This document shows positions 26,476 to 34,968 of a DNA stretch of 64,000 nucleotides, one piece after another. Made by a program: the position numbers and the translations under genes. How positions within the stretch are numbered: the stretch's first letter is position 1; each line of letters begins with the position of its first letter. The stretch is from Methylococcus sp. EFPC2 (GTDB lineage: Bacteria; Pseudomonadota; Gammaproteobacteria; Methylococcales; Methylococcaceae): positions 806,001 to 870,000 of the forward strand of contig NZ_CP070491.1 in assembly GCF_016925495.1 (NCBI RefSeq), written 5' to 3'. The notes under the pieces were generated by a model, which was not told where the DNA came from, did not search any database, and was given only the letters and a program-made list of their open reading frames with translations.

Positions 26476-28251
26476 ATGACTGTCCGCGCCGAACGCAAGC
26501 CCGTCATCCTCATGGTGGACGACAATCCGGTCAATCTGGCCGAACTCTATGCCCTGCTCGGCGAAGCGGGCTACGAGGTGCTCGTCGCGGAAAGCGGCGC
26601 CAGCGCCCTGCTGCAGGCCGAGCGTTCGGTCCCCGACCTGATCCTGCTCGACGTCGTTATGCCGGGCATGAACGGGTTTGCCGTTTGCGCGCGGCTCAAG
26701 GAGTCGCCCCGCACCGAAGCCATCCCGGTGCTGTTCACCACGTCGCTGGACGACACCGCAGACAAGATCCAGGGTTTGCGACTGGGAGCCGTGGACTACA
26801 TCACCAAGCCTTTCCAGCACGAGGAAGTGTTGGCGCGGGTCAACACCCATCTGACCTTGGCGCGCCTTAGGGGCGAACTGGAAAGCAGCCGGGAGCGCCT
26901 GTCGCGCATCGTGACCTATGCCCTGGACGCCATCGTCACAACCGACGAAGAACGGCGCATCGTGCTGTTCAACGCCGCTGCCGAAGCCATGTTCGCCTGC
27001 CGGAGCGCGGATGTCTTGGGCGGTTCGCTGGATCGTTTCCTGAGTCCGACGCTCAAGCAGCGGCTGCTGGACTATATCGGCGGTTCGTCCGAGCCCGCCT
27101 TTTGGCTGCCCGACGGTCTGGAGGTCCTGCGCGGCGACGGGCTTCCCGTACCGGTGGAGGGGTCCGTGTCGCGCGTCGAGAGTGGCGGCGAAAGGCTGTA
27201 TACGGTGATCCTGCGCAACGCCGAGGAGCGGCAGAAGCGGCTCAAGGCCGAAGCCGAATGCCGCCAGCTCCAGGGGGTCAATCTCTACCTGGAGGAGGAG
27301 TTGAAGGCCGTCCATAATCCGGACGACCTCATCGGCAGTTCGCCGGCCTTGCGTCGGGCGGTGGCCTTGGTCGGCCAGGTGGCCGGCACCGACTCCGCCG
27401 TCCTGGTGACGGGGGAGACGGGTACCGGCAAGGAGCTGATCGCCCGCGCCATCCACAACCGCAGTGCCCGCAAGGACAAGGTGCTGGTCAAGCTGAATTG
27501 TGCGTCCATACCCGCCAATCTCGCGGAAAGCGAATTGTTCGGCCACGAAAAGGGTGCGTTCACCGGCGCCTTGCAGCGTAAGCAGGGACGCTTCGAGATC
27601 GCCAACGGCGGCACCTTGTTCCTCGACGAGGTCGGCGAATTGCCGCTGGATCTGCAGGCCAAGCTGCTACGGGTCTTGCAGGAGGGCGAGTTTGAACGGG
27701 TCGGCGGGACGCAGACCATCAAGGTCAACGTTCGCGTGGTGGCGGCCACCAACCGGGATCTGGCGCAGATGGCACGGGAAGGAAGTTTCCGTCCGGATCT
27801 CTACTACCGGCTCAACGTGTTTCCCATCCATCTCCCGCCTTTGCGGGAACGCGCGGAGGATATCCCTTCGCTGGTTCGACATTTCGTCGCCAAATACGCG
27901 AACCAGTTCGGCAAGCGCATAGACAGCGTGCCCGAGGCGACGCTGGCCCGGGTCGGCCGTTATGGCTGGCCCGGCAACATACGCGAGTTGCAGCACGTCA
28001 TCGAAAGGGCGGTCATCCTGAGCTCCGGCAGCGAGCTGGCGCCACTGGATCTCGCCGAGCAGGCCGGGCCCGATCCGCTCCCGGGTCCGCTGGCGGCATT
28101 GGAGGACGTCGAGCGGCAACACATACTCAAGGTCCTGGAACACACCCGCTGGCGCATCAGCGGCGAGAAGGGTGCCGCCGTGATCCTCGGCATGCCGTCG
28201 ACCACGCTGCGTTCCCGCATGGAGCGCCTGGGCATCACGCGCGGCCGTTAG
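26476..28251 (+). CDS. Sigma-54-dependent response regulator (REC-PAS-AAA+-HTH)
   Basis: 591 residues. Receiver 9-127 (D15/D16, phosphoacceptor D59 in LILLDVVMPGMNG, K111). A PAS-like domain lies at about 140-250 (LSRIVTYALDAIVTTDEERRI). The sigma-54 AAA+ domain has Walker A GETGTGKE (313-320), the sigma-54 contact loop GAFTGA (360-365) and Walker B LFLDEV. A Fis-type HTH ends the protein (ILKVLEHTRWRISGEKGAAVILGMPSTTLRSRMERLG, in shorter pieces). The REC plus PAS before AAA+ is a less common NtrC-like layout. It lies 69 bp after the hybrid kinase gene, on the same strand, and probably receives phosphate from its HPt domain. Candidate target promoters: 22094-22109 and 2304-2319. Confidence 0.92.
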   Translation: MTVRAERKPVILMVDDNPVNLAELYALLGEAGYEVLVAESGASALLQAERSVPDLILLDVVMPGMNGFAVCARLKESPRTEAIPVLFTTSLDDTADKIQGLRLGAVDYITKPFQHEEVLARVNTHLTLARLRGELESSRERLSRIVTYALDAIVTTDEERRIVLFNAAAEAMFACRSADVLGGSLDRFLSPTLKQRLLDYIGGSSEPAFWLPDGLEVLRGDGLPVPVEGSVSRVESGGERLYTVILRNAEERQKRLKAEAECRQLQGVNLYLEEELKAVHNPDDLIGSSPALRRAVALVGQVAGTDSAVLVTGETGTGKELIARAIHNRSARKDKVLVKLNCASIPANLAESELFGHEKGAFTGALQRKQGRFEIANGGTLFLDEVGELPLDLQAKLLRVLQEGEFERVGGTQTIKVNVRVVAATNRDLAQMAREGSFRPDLYYRLNVFPIHLPPLRERAEDIPSLVRHFVAKYANQFGKRIDSVPEATLARVGRYGWPGNIRELQHVIERAVILSSGSELAPLDLAEQAGPDPLPGPLAALEDVERQHILKVLEHTRWRISGEKGAAVILGMPSTTLRSRMERLGITRGR

Positions 28252-28290
28252 GCCGGCCCCGGCGTCTTTCCAGCCGTCCGGAAACACGCC

Positions 28291-28503
28291 TTACCAGATC
28301 CAGATGGCCCATTCTTGGACGGTCGTATCGTCATATTCCTGCGCCAGTTCGAGCACGGAATCGGGCACCTCGACGTTTTCGCTCCAGACGTAACGCTCGG
28401 CATCCATGGCCAGCCAGATTCCTCCCCCGATCCGCCGATAACATACTTCGTGTCCGTTTTCGTCCTTGATTTTGACCGGTCCGAAATGACTGTCTACGTT
28501 CAT
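28291..28503 (-). CDS. Small acidic protein, unknown function
   Basis: 70 residues from the ATG at 28503; AGGAGGAATGTG directly upstream gives a strong ribosome site with 6-base spacing, and an upstream GTG at 28506 lies too close to it. The sequence is rich in acidic and aromatic residues (NGHEVCYRRIGGGIWLAMDAER, VWSENVEVPDSVLELAQEYDD) with one Cys and ends WAIWIW. Regular Trp/Tyr placement and a strong ribosome site suggest a real soluble protein. It runs convergent to the sigma-54 activator gene. No family is recognised. Confidence 0.6.
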   Translation of the reverse strand: MNVDSHFGPVKIKDENGHEVCYRRIGGGIWLAMDAERYVWSENVEVPDSVLELAQEYDDTTVQEWAIWIW

Positions 28504-29016
28504 CACATTCCTCCTGGTTCGTCTTTCGTTGTACCGGGTGCCGTTATTTTGCTCCCGTACTGAACCGATTCAGATTGGATGCCAAATTCGAAAACGCGCA
28601 ATGAATGTGATTCAAGTAATTGAAATAGCGGAATATTTTGATTCATCTCTCCGGTGAAGTCGGGGCTCCTGGGCCGCGTCCGTTGCGTCGAAAATGTACG
28701 CAATATCGGCTGTTTACGACATTTCGTCTTTGATCTTCCCTACGCTCCTGCCCGCCGGGCCAGGCGCATCCCGCCAAGACCTCTGACGGTAACGGCGCTG
28801 AGCACGCTGGAAATATCGTAAAAACACGGCATTCCGTAAAAGCGGATCAGGCAGCCAGGCCCCGTTTTTGTGTCGATACGACGATAAAACTCGATATATC
28901 AGTGAGTTGGCGTCATGGCTCGCAGCTGGCATCCCGCTTGATACGAAGGGGTATCCGGCGCCGCTTGGGCGGCACGAACACCGGCCCCATCCCCATCCCC
29001 ATCAAGAGGAATCATC
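28504..29016. other. 513 bp region between the small acidic protein and the tail-tube-like gene
   Basis: No convincing gene. Frames of 66 and 72 codons on the minus strand (28503-28703, 28714-28932) have no family character and an Arg-rich, shadow-like composition. The region is AT-richer than its neighbours between 28540 and 28900 and must carry the promoters of the two diverging genes; no clear sigma-70 or sigma-54 site could be fixed. Confidence 0.5.
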
Positions 29017-29991
29017 ATGAACGCACACATTCGACTCATCGCCGCAATTGCCCTGTTTCTGCTCGCCTTCGCCTGCCATGAGGCGACGGCGGCGGCGCGC
29101 CCTTCCTATTCGACCGGCTACGCCGTGCTGGAGGTCGGCGGCGTTCCGCTGGCGTACGTCTCGTCCTTCGAACACGCCAGCCGTCTACAGTCGGAACGCT
29201 CGGGCTACGAGGGGGCGACCAACTTCGCACATGATAGTCAAGCGCCGGAGGAGTTCTCCGTCGTGTTGTCGCAAAGCCTGGATAACCGCTTGTTCGGGAT
29301 CCTGGGACGACAAATCTCTCGGGGCGGGGAGCGTTTGAACGGCCGGCTGCTTAGCCTGGATTGGGAAGGCAACGTCCGGAGGGTCTTCGAGTTTAGCGAC
29401 GCTATCGTGAACGAAGTGAGGTTTTCCACCCTGGACGCCACCTCCAGGGAGCGCTTCACACTGGGCCTGAAATTGAGTGCCGGCCAAACCAGATGGAGCA
29501 AGGGCGGGGGCAAGGCCAACTATCGCGACATTAAGGCGGGGGACAGGCGGAACGTATGGCTCGCGGCGAATTTCCGTCTGGATATAGCCGGCCTGGATAG
29601 CCGGGCGGTCATGCGTATCGAGTCGTTCAGCCTGGTGCGCAAAGGCAATCCGGGTCTAGGGAACGGGCCGCAATATCGGGACTATGAGGACGGCGAAACA
29701 GGCTTTGAAATGCCCAAGCTGACGCTGGGATTGAGTGATTACTTCGGCACCGAGGTGTTCGACTGGTACGAAGAATTACACGCCGACACCGCCGATGCAG
29801 AGGCCGCGGAGCGCAGCGGAACCCTGACGCTGCTGGCCGCCGATCAGACCACTCCGCTGTTTGGCATCGCGCTGACGCATCTGGGGGTCTACCGCATCGC
29901 GCACGCAAAAGAACCGCGCGCCGACGAGTCGGGGAAGATCAGCGCGGGCTTTTATGTCGAAGGCCTGAGTTTTGTGACCGGCAAACCTTGA
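29017..29991 (+). CDS. Exported protein with two phage-tail-tube (gp19/Hcp-like) domains
   Basis: 324 residues with a signal peptide (LIAAIALFLLAFACHEATA). The mature part falls into two similar units. Unit 1 (about 30-165) ends VRRVFEFSDAIVNEVRFSTLDATSRERFTLGLKLS, in pieces typical of the gp19 tail-tube family (A-V-NEVRF--LDA-S). Unit 2 (about 215-320) reads PKLTLGLSDYFGTEVFDWYEEL, SGTLTLLAADQTTPLFGIALTHLGVYRIAH and AGFYVEGLSF, again the gp19/Hcp strand order. Tail-tube and Hcp proteins form hexameric rings but normally lack Sec signals; an exported double version is unusual. AAGAGGA at 29004-29010 supports the ATG. No other tail or type VI genes are in the window. Confidence 0.65.
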   Translation: MNAHIRLIAAIALFLLAFACHEATAAARPSYSTGYAVLEVGGVPLAYVSSFEHASRLQSERSGYEGATNFAHDSQAPEEFSVVLSQSLDNRLFGILGRQISRGGERLNGRLLSLDWEGNVRRVFEFSDAIVNEVRFSTLDATSRERFTLGLKLSAGQTRWSKGGGKANYRDIKAGDRRNVWLAANFRLDIAGLDSRAVMRIESFSLVRKGNPGLGNGPQYRDYEDGETGFEMPKLTLGLSDYFGTEVFDWYEELHADTADAEAAERSGTLTLLAADQTTPLFGIALTHLGVYRIAHAKEPRADESGKISAGFYVEGLSFVTGKP

Positions 29992-30013
29992 TCCGGCCAT
30001 AGCCGGCCGTACT

Positions 30014-30043
30014 CCCGCGCCCTTCTTATGCGAAGGGCGCGGG
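30014..30043. terminator. Bidirectional stem-loop between convergent genes
   Basis: CCCGCGCCCTTC (30014-30025) pairs perfectly with GAAGGGCGCGGG (30032-30043) around a 6-base loop. It lies between the stop codons of the tail-tube-like gene and nrdJ, which converge here. There is no T run, so it may act as a barrier or mRNA 3'-end stabiliser rather than a classic intrinsic terminator. Confidence 0.6.
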
Positions 30044-30049
30044 CCGCGT

Positions 30050-32923
30050 TCATCCGCAGGTTCCCGTCGCGCCGCAGGCGGTGCAGAAATCGCATCCATC
30101 CCTGCGGATCACCGCGTAATGGCCGCATTCGGGGCAACGCCGGCCGGCATGGGTTTCCACCGGGCCTACCGGGTGGGCCTTGAGGGGGACGACATTGCCC
30201 TCATAGTGCATGGCGCCCATCTCATCCAGCGGGAAGCCGTCCTCGTCCAGGATGCCCAGCCGGTGATGGCGGTGCAGGATCAAACGGCACAGATAGGCGA
30301 CGGTAGAAGGATAAGACTCCTTGCGCTTCTCGCCCGGCACCCAGGCGAGGAAATCGCCGCGCGGTTCGGGGAAATCCAGCAATTGGCGCAGTTTGGCGCC
30401 TATCCAGGCCGGGTCGATGACCCGCATGTCGAAGGACAGGCTCTTGCACAAGCCGTCGAGGACGCGCGGATAGACGCCGGACAGCCAGACGGAATAAGGT
30501 CGCCTCTGCCCGTTCGGCAGTATCAGTTCCTTCAGTCCCATGACGAAATCGTCGCCGGTGGCGGGGTTGAGGACATCCACCGTCCAGGAGAGCGTGCCTT
30601 CGGTGCCGGTCTTAGGCTCCTTGGGGGACATGAGCGCGTCCAGCACCGGCGTTTCTCCGATCGGCTCGAAGGCACCCAGTTCGGTGCAGCGGTAATAGAC
30701 CAGACGGGCGAATCCGGCGACCAGGCTGGGCACGGCGGTCGATTCCCCGTCCGGCGGCAAGGCGAGCGCGAAGCGGTCGTCGCCGTGCGCCTTCATCAGG
30801 CTTTCCAGTTTGGTCTTGAGCCAGCCGTGGTCGTTGGAGCGCATGTCCATGGACAGCGACTTGGCCAAGGCGCCCAGGCCGCGGGGCTGCTCGGCGCCGT
30901 TGATCCACACTTCGAAAGGGTGGCGTCCGCCGTTTTCCACATGGCCGATGAAGACCGCGAACGCGCCCAGCGGATGGTCGACGAAATACGTCCACGCCGG
31001 ATTGCCGCCCGGCGGCCGGGGACGCCGCCGCCAGCGCAAGGACGCGAGGGCCGGTTCCGGCACGTTTTCCAGGCGCAGGCGCCGGTCGGGATCGGATTCG
31101 TCGAAATCCGGACGCGTGCCGGCCGGCGAGGTTTCCGGCTTGGCCGGTTCGGCGACCAGCACCTGGCCGACGATGGCGTTGGGTCTGTAGGTCGCCAGAC
31201 CTTTGAGCCCGGCTTTCCAGGCTTCCAGGTATAGATCCTGGAAGTCGTCGAAGGGATAGTCGGCCGGCACGTTGACGGTCTTGGAGATCGAGGAGTCGAT
31301 ATAAGGTTGGACCGCCTGCAACATGCGCATGTGGTCGATCGCCGCGATTTCCAGGGCCGTGACGAAGGCCTCCGGCAGTTGATCGACAGCGCCGCCCTGG
31401 GCCTGGTAACGCCGCCAGGCATGGTCGTAGACCTCGTATTCCCGGGTCGTTCCGTCGGCCTGCCGCTTACGTCGCGTGTAATGCCAGGAATAGGGCGGTT
31501 CGATGCCGTTGCTGGCATTGTCGGCAAAGGCGAGGGAAATGGTGCCGGTCGGCGCGATGCTCAGGAGATGGCTGTTGCGCAGGCCGAACGTACGGATTTC
31601 CGCACGCAAATCATCGGGTAATCGCCCGGCGTAAGCAGAGGCCAGGTAGGGTTCGGCGTCGAAGCGGGGAAATGGCCCTTTTTCCCGCGCCAGCGCGATC
31701 GACGCCCGGTAGGCCGCATTTCGCAGGATTTCCGCAACCCTGGCCGCCATGACTCGTGCCGCCTGGCTGTCGTAGCGCAGGCCCAGCATGGCGAGGGTGT
31801 CGCCCAATCCGGTGAAGCCGAGGCCGATGCGGCGCTTGGCCGCCGCTTCCTCGCGCTGTGCCGGCAAAGGCCAATAGGTGGTCTCCAGCACGTTATCCAG
31901 CATGCGCACGGCTGTGGGTATCAGTTCGGCGAAGCCGGAAAAATCGAAGTCCGCGTCCGCGGCGAAGGGATCGCGCACGAAACGGGTCAGGTCTATGCTG
32001 CCGAGACAGCAGCAGCCGTAAGGCGGGAGCCACTGCTCGGCGCAGGGATTGGTGGCTTCGAAGGTTTCACAGTAGTGCAGGTTGTTGTCGGCGTTGGCGC
32101 GATCGACGAACAGCACGCCGGGCTCGGCGTGGTCGTACGTCGAGGCCATGATGTCCCGCCATAGCTCGCGGGCCTTGATCGTGCGGTAGGCCCACAGACC
32201 GTCTTCGCGCCGGTGGGCGCCCTGGGCCTTCTGTTCATCGCCCGGCTCCGCGGCATGAACCAGAGTCCAGTCGGCGTCGGTTTCGACGGCCCGCATCAGG
32301 TCGTCGGTCACCGCGACGCTGATGTTGAAATTGGACAACTCTCCCGCCTTGTCCTTGGCATGGATGAAATCCAGGACGTCCGGATGGTCGCAGCGCAGCA
32401 CGCCCATTTGCGCGCCGCGGCGGGCGCCGGCCGACTCGACCGTTTCGCAGGATCGGTCGAAGACCCGCATATAAGACACCGGGCCGGAGGCGCGCGAGGC
32501 GGTGCCCTTGACCCGCGCGCCCTTGGGCCGTATGCGCGAGAAATCGTAGCCGACCCCGCCGCCGCGCCGCATGGTCTCGGCCGATTCCGCCAGGGCGGTG
32601 TATATGCTGGGCCGGCCGTCGACCGTTTCCGACACCGAGTCGCCCACCGGCTGCACGAAGCAGTTGATCAGCGTGGCCTGTATGCCGGCCCCGGCGGCGG
32701 ACATGATGCGCCCCGCCGGAACGAAGCCGGCCTGCAGTGCGGACAGAAAGCGGGGTTCCCAGAGGGCCGGTTCGGATTCCGGCTGGGCCAGCGCGCGCGC
32801 GACCCGCACGAAGATGGCGGTAGCGCTCTGTTCATCGCCCTTGGCGTATTTTTCCAGCAGGACGTCGCGCGAGACGGCTTGCGGCGCCAGGGAGGAGACG
32901 TCTACTGAGCGCGCGGGCTTCAT
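30050..32923 (-). CDS. nrdJ: Adenosylcobalamin-dependent (class II) ribonucleotide reductase
   Basis: 957 residues. It converts ribonucleotides to deoxyribonucleotides using adenosylcobalamin as radical source. Class II features: the NPCAEQ active-site segment (ATNPCAEQWLPPYGCCCLG), RRGGGVGYDFSRIRPKGA, SIAPTGTISLAFADNASNGIEP, and the C-terminal zinc-ribbon/redox tail CPECGHYAVIRRDGCDFC ending ACGATGTCG. The N-terminal ATP-cone seen in some family members is absent. A long C-terminal accessory region (about 640-900) with two repeated FEVWINGAE/YSVWLSGVY units is typical of this large form. Its ATG overlaps the stop of the preceding periplasmic-protein gene (ATGA). It is one of three B12-linked functions in the window. 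Confidence 0.93.
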   Translation of the reverse strand: MKPARSVDVSSLAPQAVSRDVLLEKYAKGDEQSATAIFVRVARALAQPESEPALWEPRFLSALQAGFVPAGRIMSAAGAGIQATLINCFVQPVGDSVSETVDGRPSIYTALAESAETMRRGGGVGYDFSRIRPKGARVKGTASRASGPVSYMRVFDRSCETVESAGARRGAQMGVLRCDHPDVLDFIHAKDKAGELSNFNISVAVTDDLMRAVETDADWTLVHAAEPGDEQKAQGAHRREDGLWAYRTIKARELWRDIMASTYDHAEPGVLFVDRANADNNLHYCETFEATNPCAEQWLPPYGCCCLGSIDLTRFVRDPFAADADFDFSGFAELIPTAVRMLDNVLETTYWPLPAQREEAAAKRRIGLGFTGLGDTLAMLGLRYDSQAARVMAARVAEILRNAAYRASIALAREKGPFPRFDAEPYLASAYAGRLPDDLRAEIRTFGLRNSHLLSIAPTGTISLAFADNASNGIEPPYSWHYTRRKRQADGTTREYEVYDHAWRRYQAQGGAVDQLPEAFVTALEIAAIDHMRMLQAVQPYIDSSISKTVNVPADYPFDDFQDLYLEAWKAGLKGLATYRPNAIVGQVLVAEPAKPETSPAGTRPDFDESDPDRRLRLENVPEPALASLRWRRRPRPPGGNPAWTYFVDHPLGAFAVFIGHVENGGRHPFEVWINGAEQPRGLGALAKSLSMDMRSNDHGWLKTKLESLMKAHGDDRFALALPPDGESTAVPSLVAGFARLVYYRCTELGAFEPIGETPVLDALMSPKEPKTGTEGTLSWTVDVLNPATGDDFVMGLKELILPNGQRRPYSVWLSGVYPRVLDGLCKSLSFDMRVIDPAWIGAKLRQLLDFPEPRGDFLAWVPGEKRKESYPSTVAYLCRLILHRHHRLGILDEDGFPLDEMGAMHYEGNVVPLKAHPVGPVETHAGRRCPECGHYAVIRRDGCDFCTACGATGTCG

Positions 32924-33306
32924 GGCAGGTAGACGGTCCAGACGAACAATTCGTCGCAGCCGTCCTTGCTGTCGCCGGTCGCCCGTACCCAGGCCTTGCC
33001 GGCGGTGATGGGAGCGCTCAGGCGGCCTTTGATCAGCAATCGGCCACTGCGCTCGGGCGTGACGCTTACATCGACCGGCTGGTTGTTGACCCAGACCTTG
33101 ACGGATTCGGCTTCGGTGTTGTCCGAGGCGGTGAGCGAAAAGTCCTGGAAACTCGCCGCCTTGCTGTCCCGTGCCGGCGTTTCGTCGAAGAAGCTGGGCG
33201 GTTCGCAGTGCAGCAAGGGACCGCCGTGATGGCCGATACGCTCGGCCTGTGCGGTGCCCGCCATCGCCGCGAGTGTGATCAGGAGGGAGTATGTTGATTT
33301 CTTCAT
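32920..33306 (-). CDS. Small periplasmic protein, translationally coupled to nrdJ
   Basis: 128 residues with a signal peptide (LLITLAAMAGTAQA). The mature part begins RIGHHGGPLLHCEPPSFFDETPA, contains a single beta-rich domain (ESVKVWVNNQPVDVSVTPERSG) and ends CDELFVWTVYLP; the two Cys could form a disulfide. The pattern with a Gly/His/Pro start and VWV-N-QPV strands resembles small periplasmic thiosulfate/sulfide-linked or carrier proteins, but I cannot name the family. Its stop overlaps the start of nrdJ, and 66 bp separate it from fccB upstream on the same strand, so it probably belongs to the fccAB transcript. A sulfur-related periplasmic role is therefore an inference from position. Confidence 0.7.
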   Translation of the reverse strand: MKKSTYSLLITLAAMAGTAQAERIGHHGGPLLHCEPPSFFDETPARDSKAASFQDFSLTASDNTEAESVKVWVNNQPVDVSVTPERSGRLLIKGRLSAPITAGKAWVRATGDSKDGCDELFVWTVYLP

Positions 33307-33372
33307 GGTTACGCTCGGCTTGGTGTTGGCGCGTCCACGGGGCGACGCGCTTTATCGGTCGTCGTGTGACGG

Positions 33373-34638
33373 CTACTCGAAGGTGTCGGCGGCGATGTTG
33401 CGCTGCCAGCTTTCCGCGTAGCGGGCTTCCTGCCGCTTGTCGGCTTCCAGGGGCGTTTCTCCGCCGCCGGTGGCGACGAGTTGCTTATCGGAATCCGAAT
33501 ATTCATACACGCCGTTGATCGAAATGCCATAGTCCGGTGCCAGCAGGCTGTAGCAGTGGTTGATCAGGGAGGGTGGTCCTGGCTCCCGCCCCGCGAGCCG
33601 GTCGACGACCGCCGCCGCGCAGATCTTGGCCTGGGAGTTGGCCGAAAATGCCGATTTGGGCATGGGCGTGGCGTTGCAGGCGTCGCCGATCACGTGGATG
33701 CCTGGCCGCAGATGCGATTCGAAGCTGGCCGGGTGGACCGGACACCAGCCGGATGCGTCGGCGAGCCCGGCCGAGGTCGCTAATTCGCCGGCCTTCTGCG
33801 GGGGGATGACGTTGATCACATCCGCCCGGTGCTGATTGAATTCCGTATGCACGGTCAAGGTCTTGGCATCGACCCGTTCGAGCCGGCCTTCGTGTTCGGC
33901 CGATATCCATTCGATCATGCCGGGGTACAAGGACCGCCAGCCCTGTTGAAACAAGGCTTGCTTGGAAAATGCGGTCTTGCCATCGAGTATGACGACCTTG
34001 CTTTTCGGCTTGTGTTGCTTCAGATAGTGGGCGATCAAGGAGGCGCGCTCGTAGGGCCCCGGCGGGCAGCGGTAAGGGTTGGCGGGAGCGGTGATCAGTA
34101 CCACACCGCCGTCTTTCATGGCGCGGATCTGCTCGCGCAACAGCAGGGTTTGTTCGCCCGCCTGCCAGGCATGCGGCAAACGCGCGCTGGCGGCTTCGTC
34201 GTAGCCTTCGATGGCGTCCCAGCGGAAAGCGATGCCCGGCGAAACGATCAGCCGGTCGTAAGCCAGCCGGCTGCCGTCCGCGAGATCGACCGTGCGGAGT
34301 GCCGGGTTGATGCGGCTAGCCTGCGCACGCACGATGCGGATACCGTATTTCGCTGCCAGTGCGTCGTACGAACGTTCCAGCCAGTCCAGTTCATGCCAGC
34401 CGGCCAACACTTCGTTGGAGCCGGGGCAGGAGAGATAGCGCTTGCTCCTTTCCACCAGGACGACTTCCAGCGCGGGTTCGAAGAGTTTCAGGTACCGGGC
34501 GGCCGTGGCGCCGCCATAACCCCCACCGACGACTACGACCCTAGCCTTGCCGAGTGCGCGCGGGCTCGCGCCGTTCCAGCCGGCGAGCGCCGCCATGCCG
34601 GCCAGTCTTAGAAAACCTCGTCGATCGTACTTGGGCAT
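33373..34638 (-). CDS. fccB: Flavocytochrome c sulfide dehydrogenase, flavoprotein subunit
   Basis: 421 residues. It oxidises sulfide and passes electrons to the cytochrome subunit. A Tat-type signal (RRGFLRLAGMAALAGWNGA) precedes the FAD fold VVVVGGGYGGATAARYL (34-50). The redox Cys pair of the family is seen as C191 in YRCPPGPYERAS and C362 in INHCYSLLAPDYGISINGVY; FSANSQAKICA and GDACNATPMPKSAFSAN mark the C-terminal FAD half. The gene lies 3 bp after fccA. FCSD in a methanotroph can protect methane oxidation from sulfide or supply electrons; both are inferences. It is transcribed away from the divergent pmo operon. Confidence 0.9.
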   Translation of the reverse strand: MPKYDRRGFLRLAGMAALAGWNGASPRALGKARVVVVGGGYGGATAARYLKLFEPALEVVLVERSKRYLSCPGSNEVLAGWHELDWLERSYDALAAKYGIRIVRAQASRINPALRTVDLADGSRLAYDRLIVSPGIAFRWDAIEGYDEAASARLPHAWQAGEQTLLLREQIRAMKDGGVVLITAPANPYRCPPGPYERASLIAHYLKQHKPKSKVVILDGKTAFSKQALFQQGWRSLYPGMIEWISAEHEGRLERVDAKTLTVHTEFNQHRADVINVIPPQKAGELATSAGLADASGWCPVHPASFESHLRPGIHVIGDACNATPMPKSAFSANSQAKICAAAVVDRLAGREPGPPSLINHCYSLLAPDYGISINGVYEYSDSDKQLVATGGGETPLEADKRQEARYAESWQRNIAADTFE

Positions 34639-34641
34639 GAT

Positions 34642-34968
34642 TCAGTGCGCCGCGAAGAAACGAGCCATGGCTGCATAATCCTCATCCCGGTAGCCGCGGG
34701 CGATGCGGTTCATGATGGACGAAACGCGTTGGCCCGATGCAAAAGCACGCATGGCCTGGATGAAATCCGCCTCTTTCATGCCGGCGATCGCCGGTGTTCC
34801 GGCTTGGCTGTGCCCGTAAGTGCCGTGGCAGCCGGCGCAAGCGTGTGCGAGGGTGCTCGCGCCGGGCCTCGTGGCCAGGGACGCGGACGTCTGCGCGCGT
34901 GCAGCAGGCGGCATGATCACGAGGCTTACGACCAGCAGCAGGCCTATCGGAAATTTCTTTCCTTCCAT
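34642..34968 (-). CDS. fccA: Flavocytochrome c sulfide dehydrogenase, cytochrome subunit
   Basis: 108 residues from the ATG at 34968, which opens a signal peptide (FPIGLLLVVSLVIMPPAARA); the open frame extends upstream to 35124 without signal features. One heme site, CAGCH, lies near residue 46, and the distal Met is in SSIMNRIARGYRDEDYAAMA, exactly the pattern of the FccA cytochrome (M-x-RIA-GY). Only a single heme is present, as in the smaller FccA form, whereas Allochromatium FccA has two. It precedes fccB by 3 bp. The 370 bp to the divergent pmoC contain promoters for both operons. Confidence 0.85.
   Translation of the reverse strand: MEGKKFPIGLLLVVSLVIMPPAARAQTSASLATRPGASTLAHACAGCHGTYGHSQAGTPAIAGMKEADFIQAMRAFASGQRVSSIMNRIARGYRDEDYAAMARFFAAH

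Noticed and set aside
29017-29991. Remnant prophage or type VI secretion locus suggested by the gp19-like protein
   Set aside because: No other tail, baseplate, sheath or integrase gene nearby; the protein has a Sec signal.
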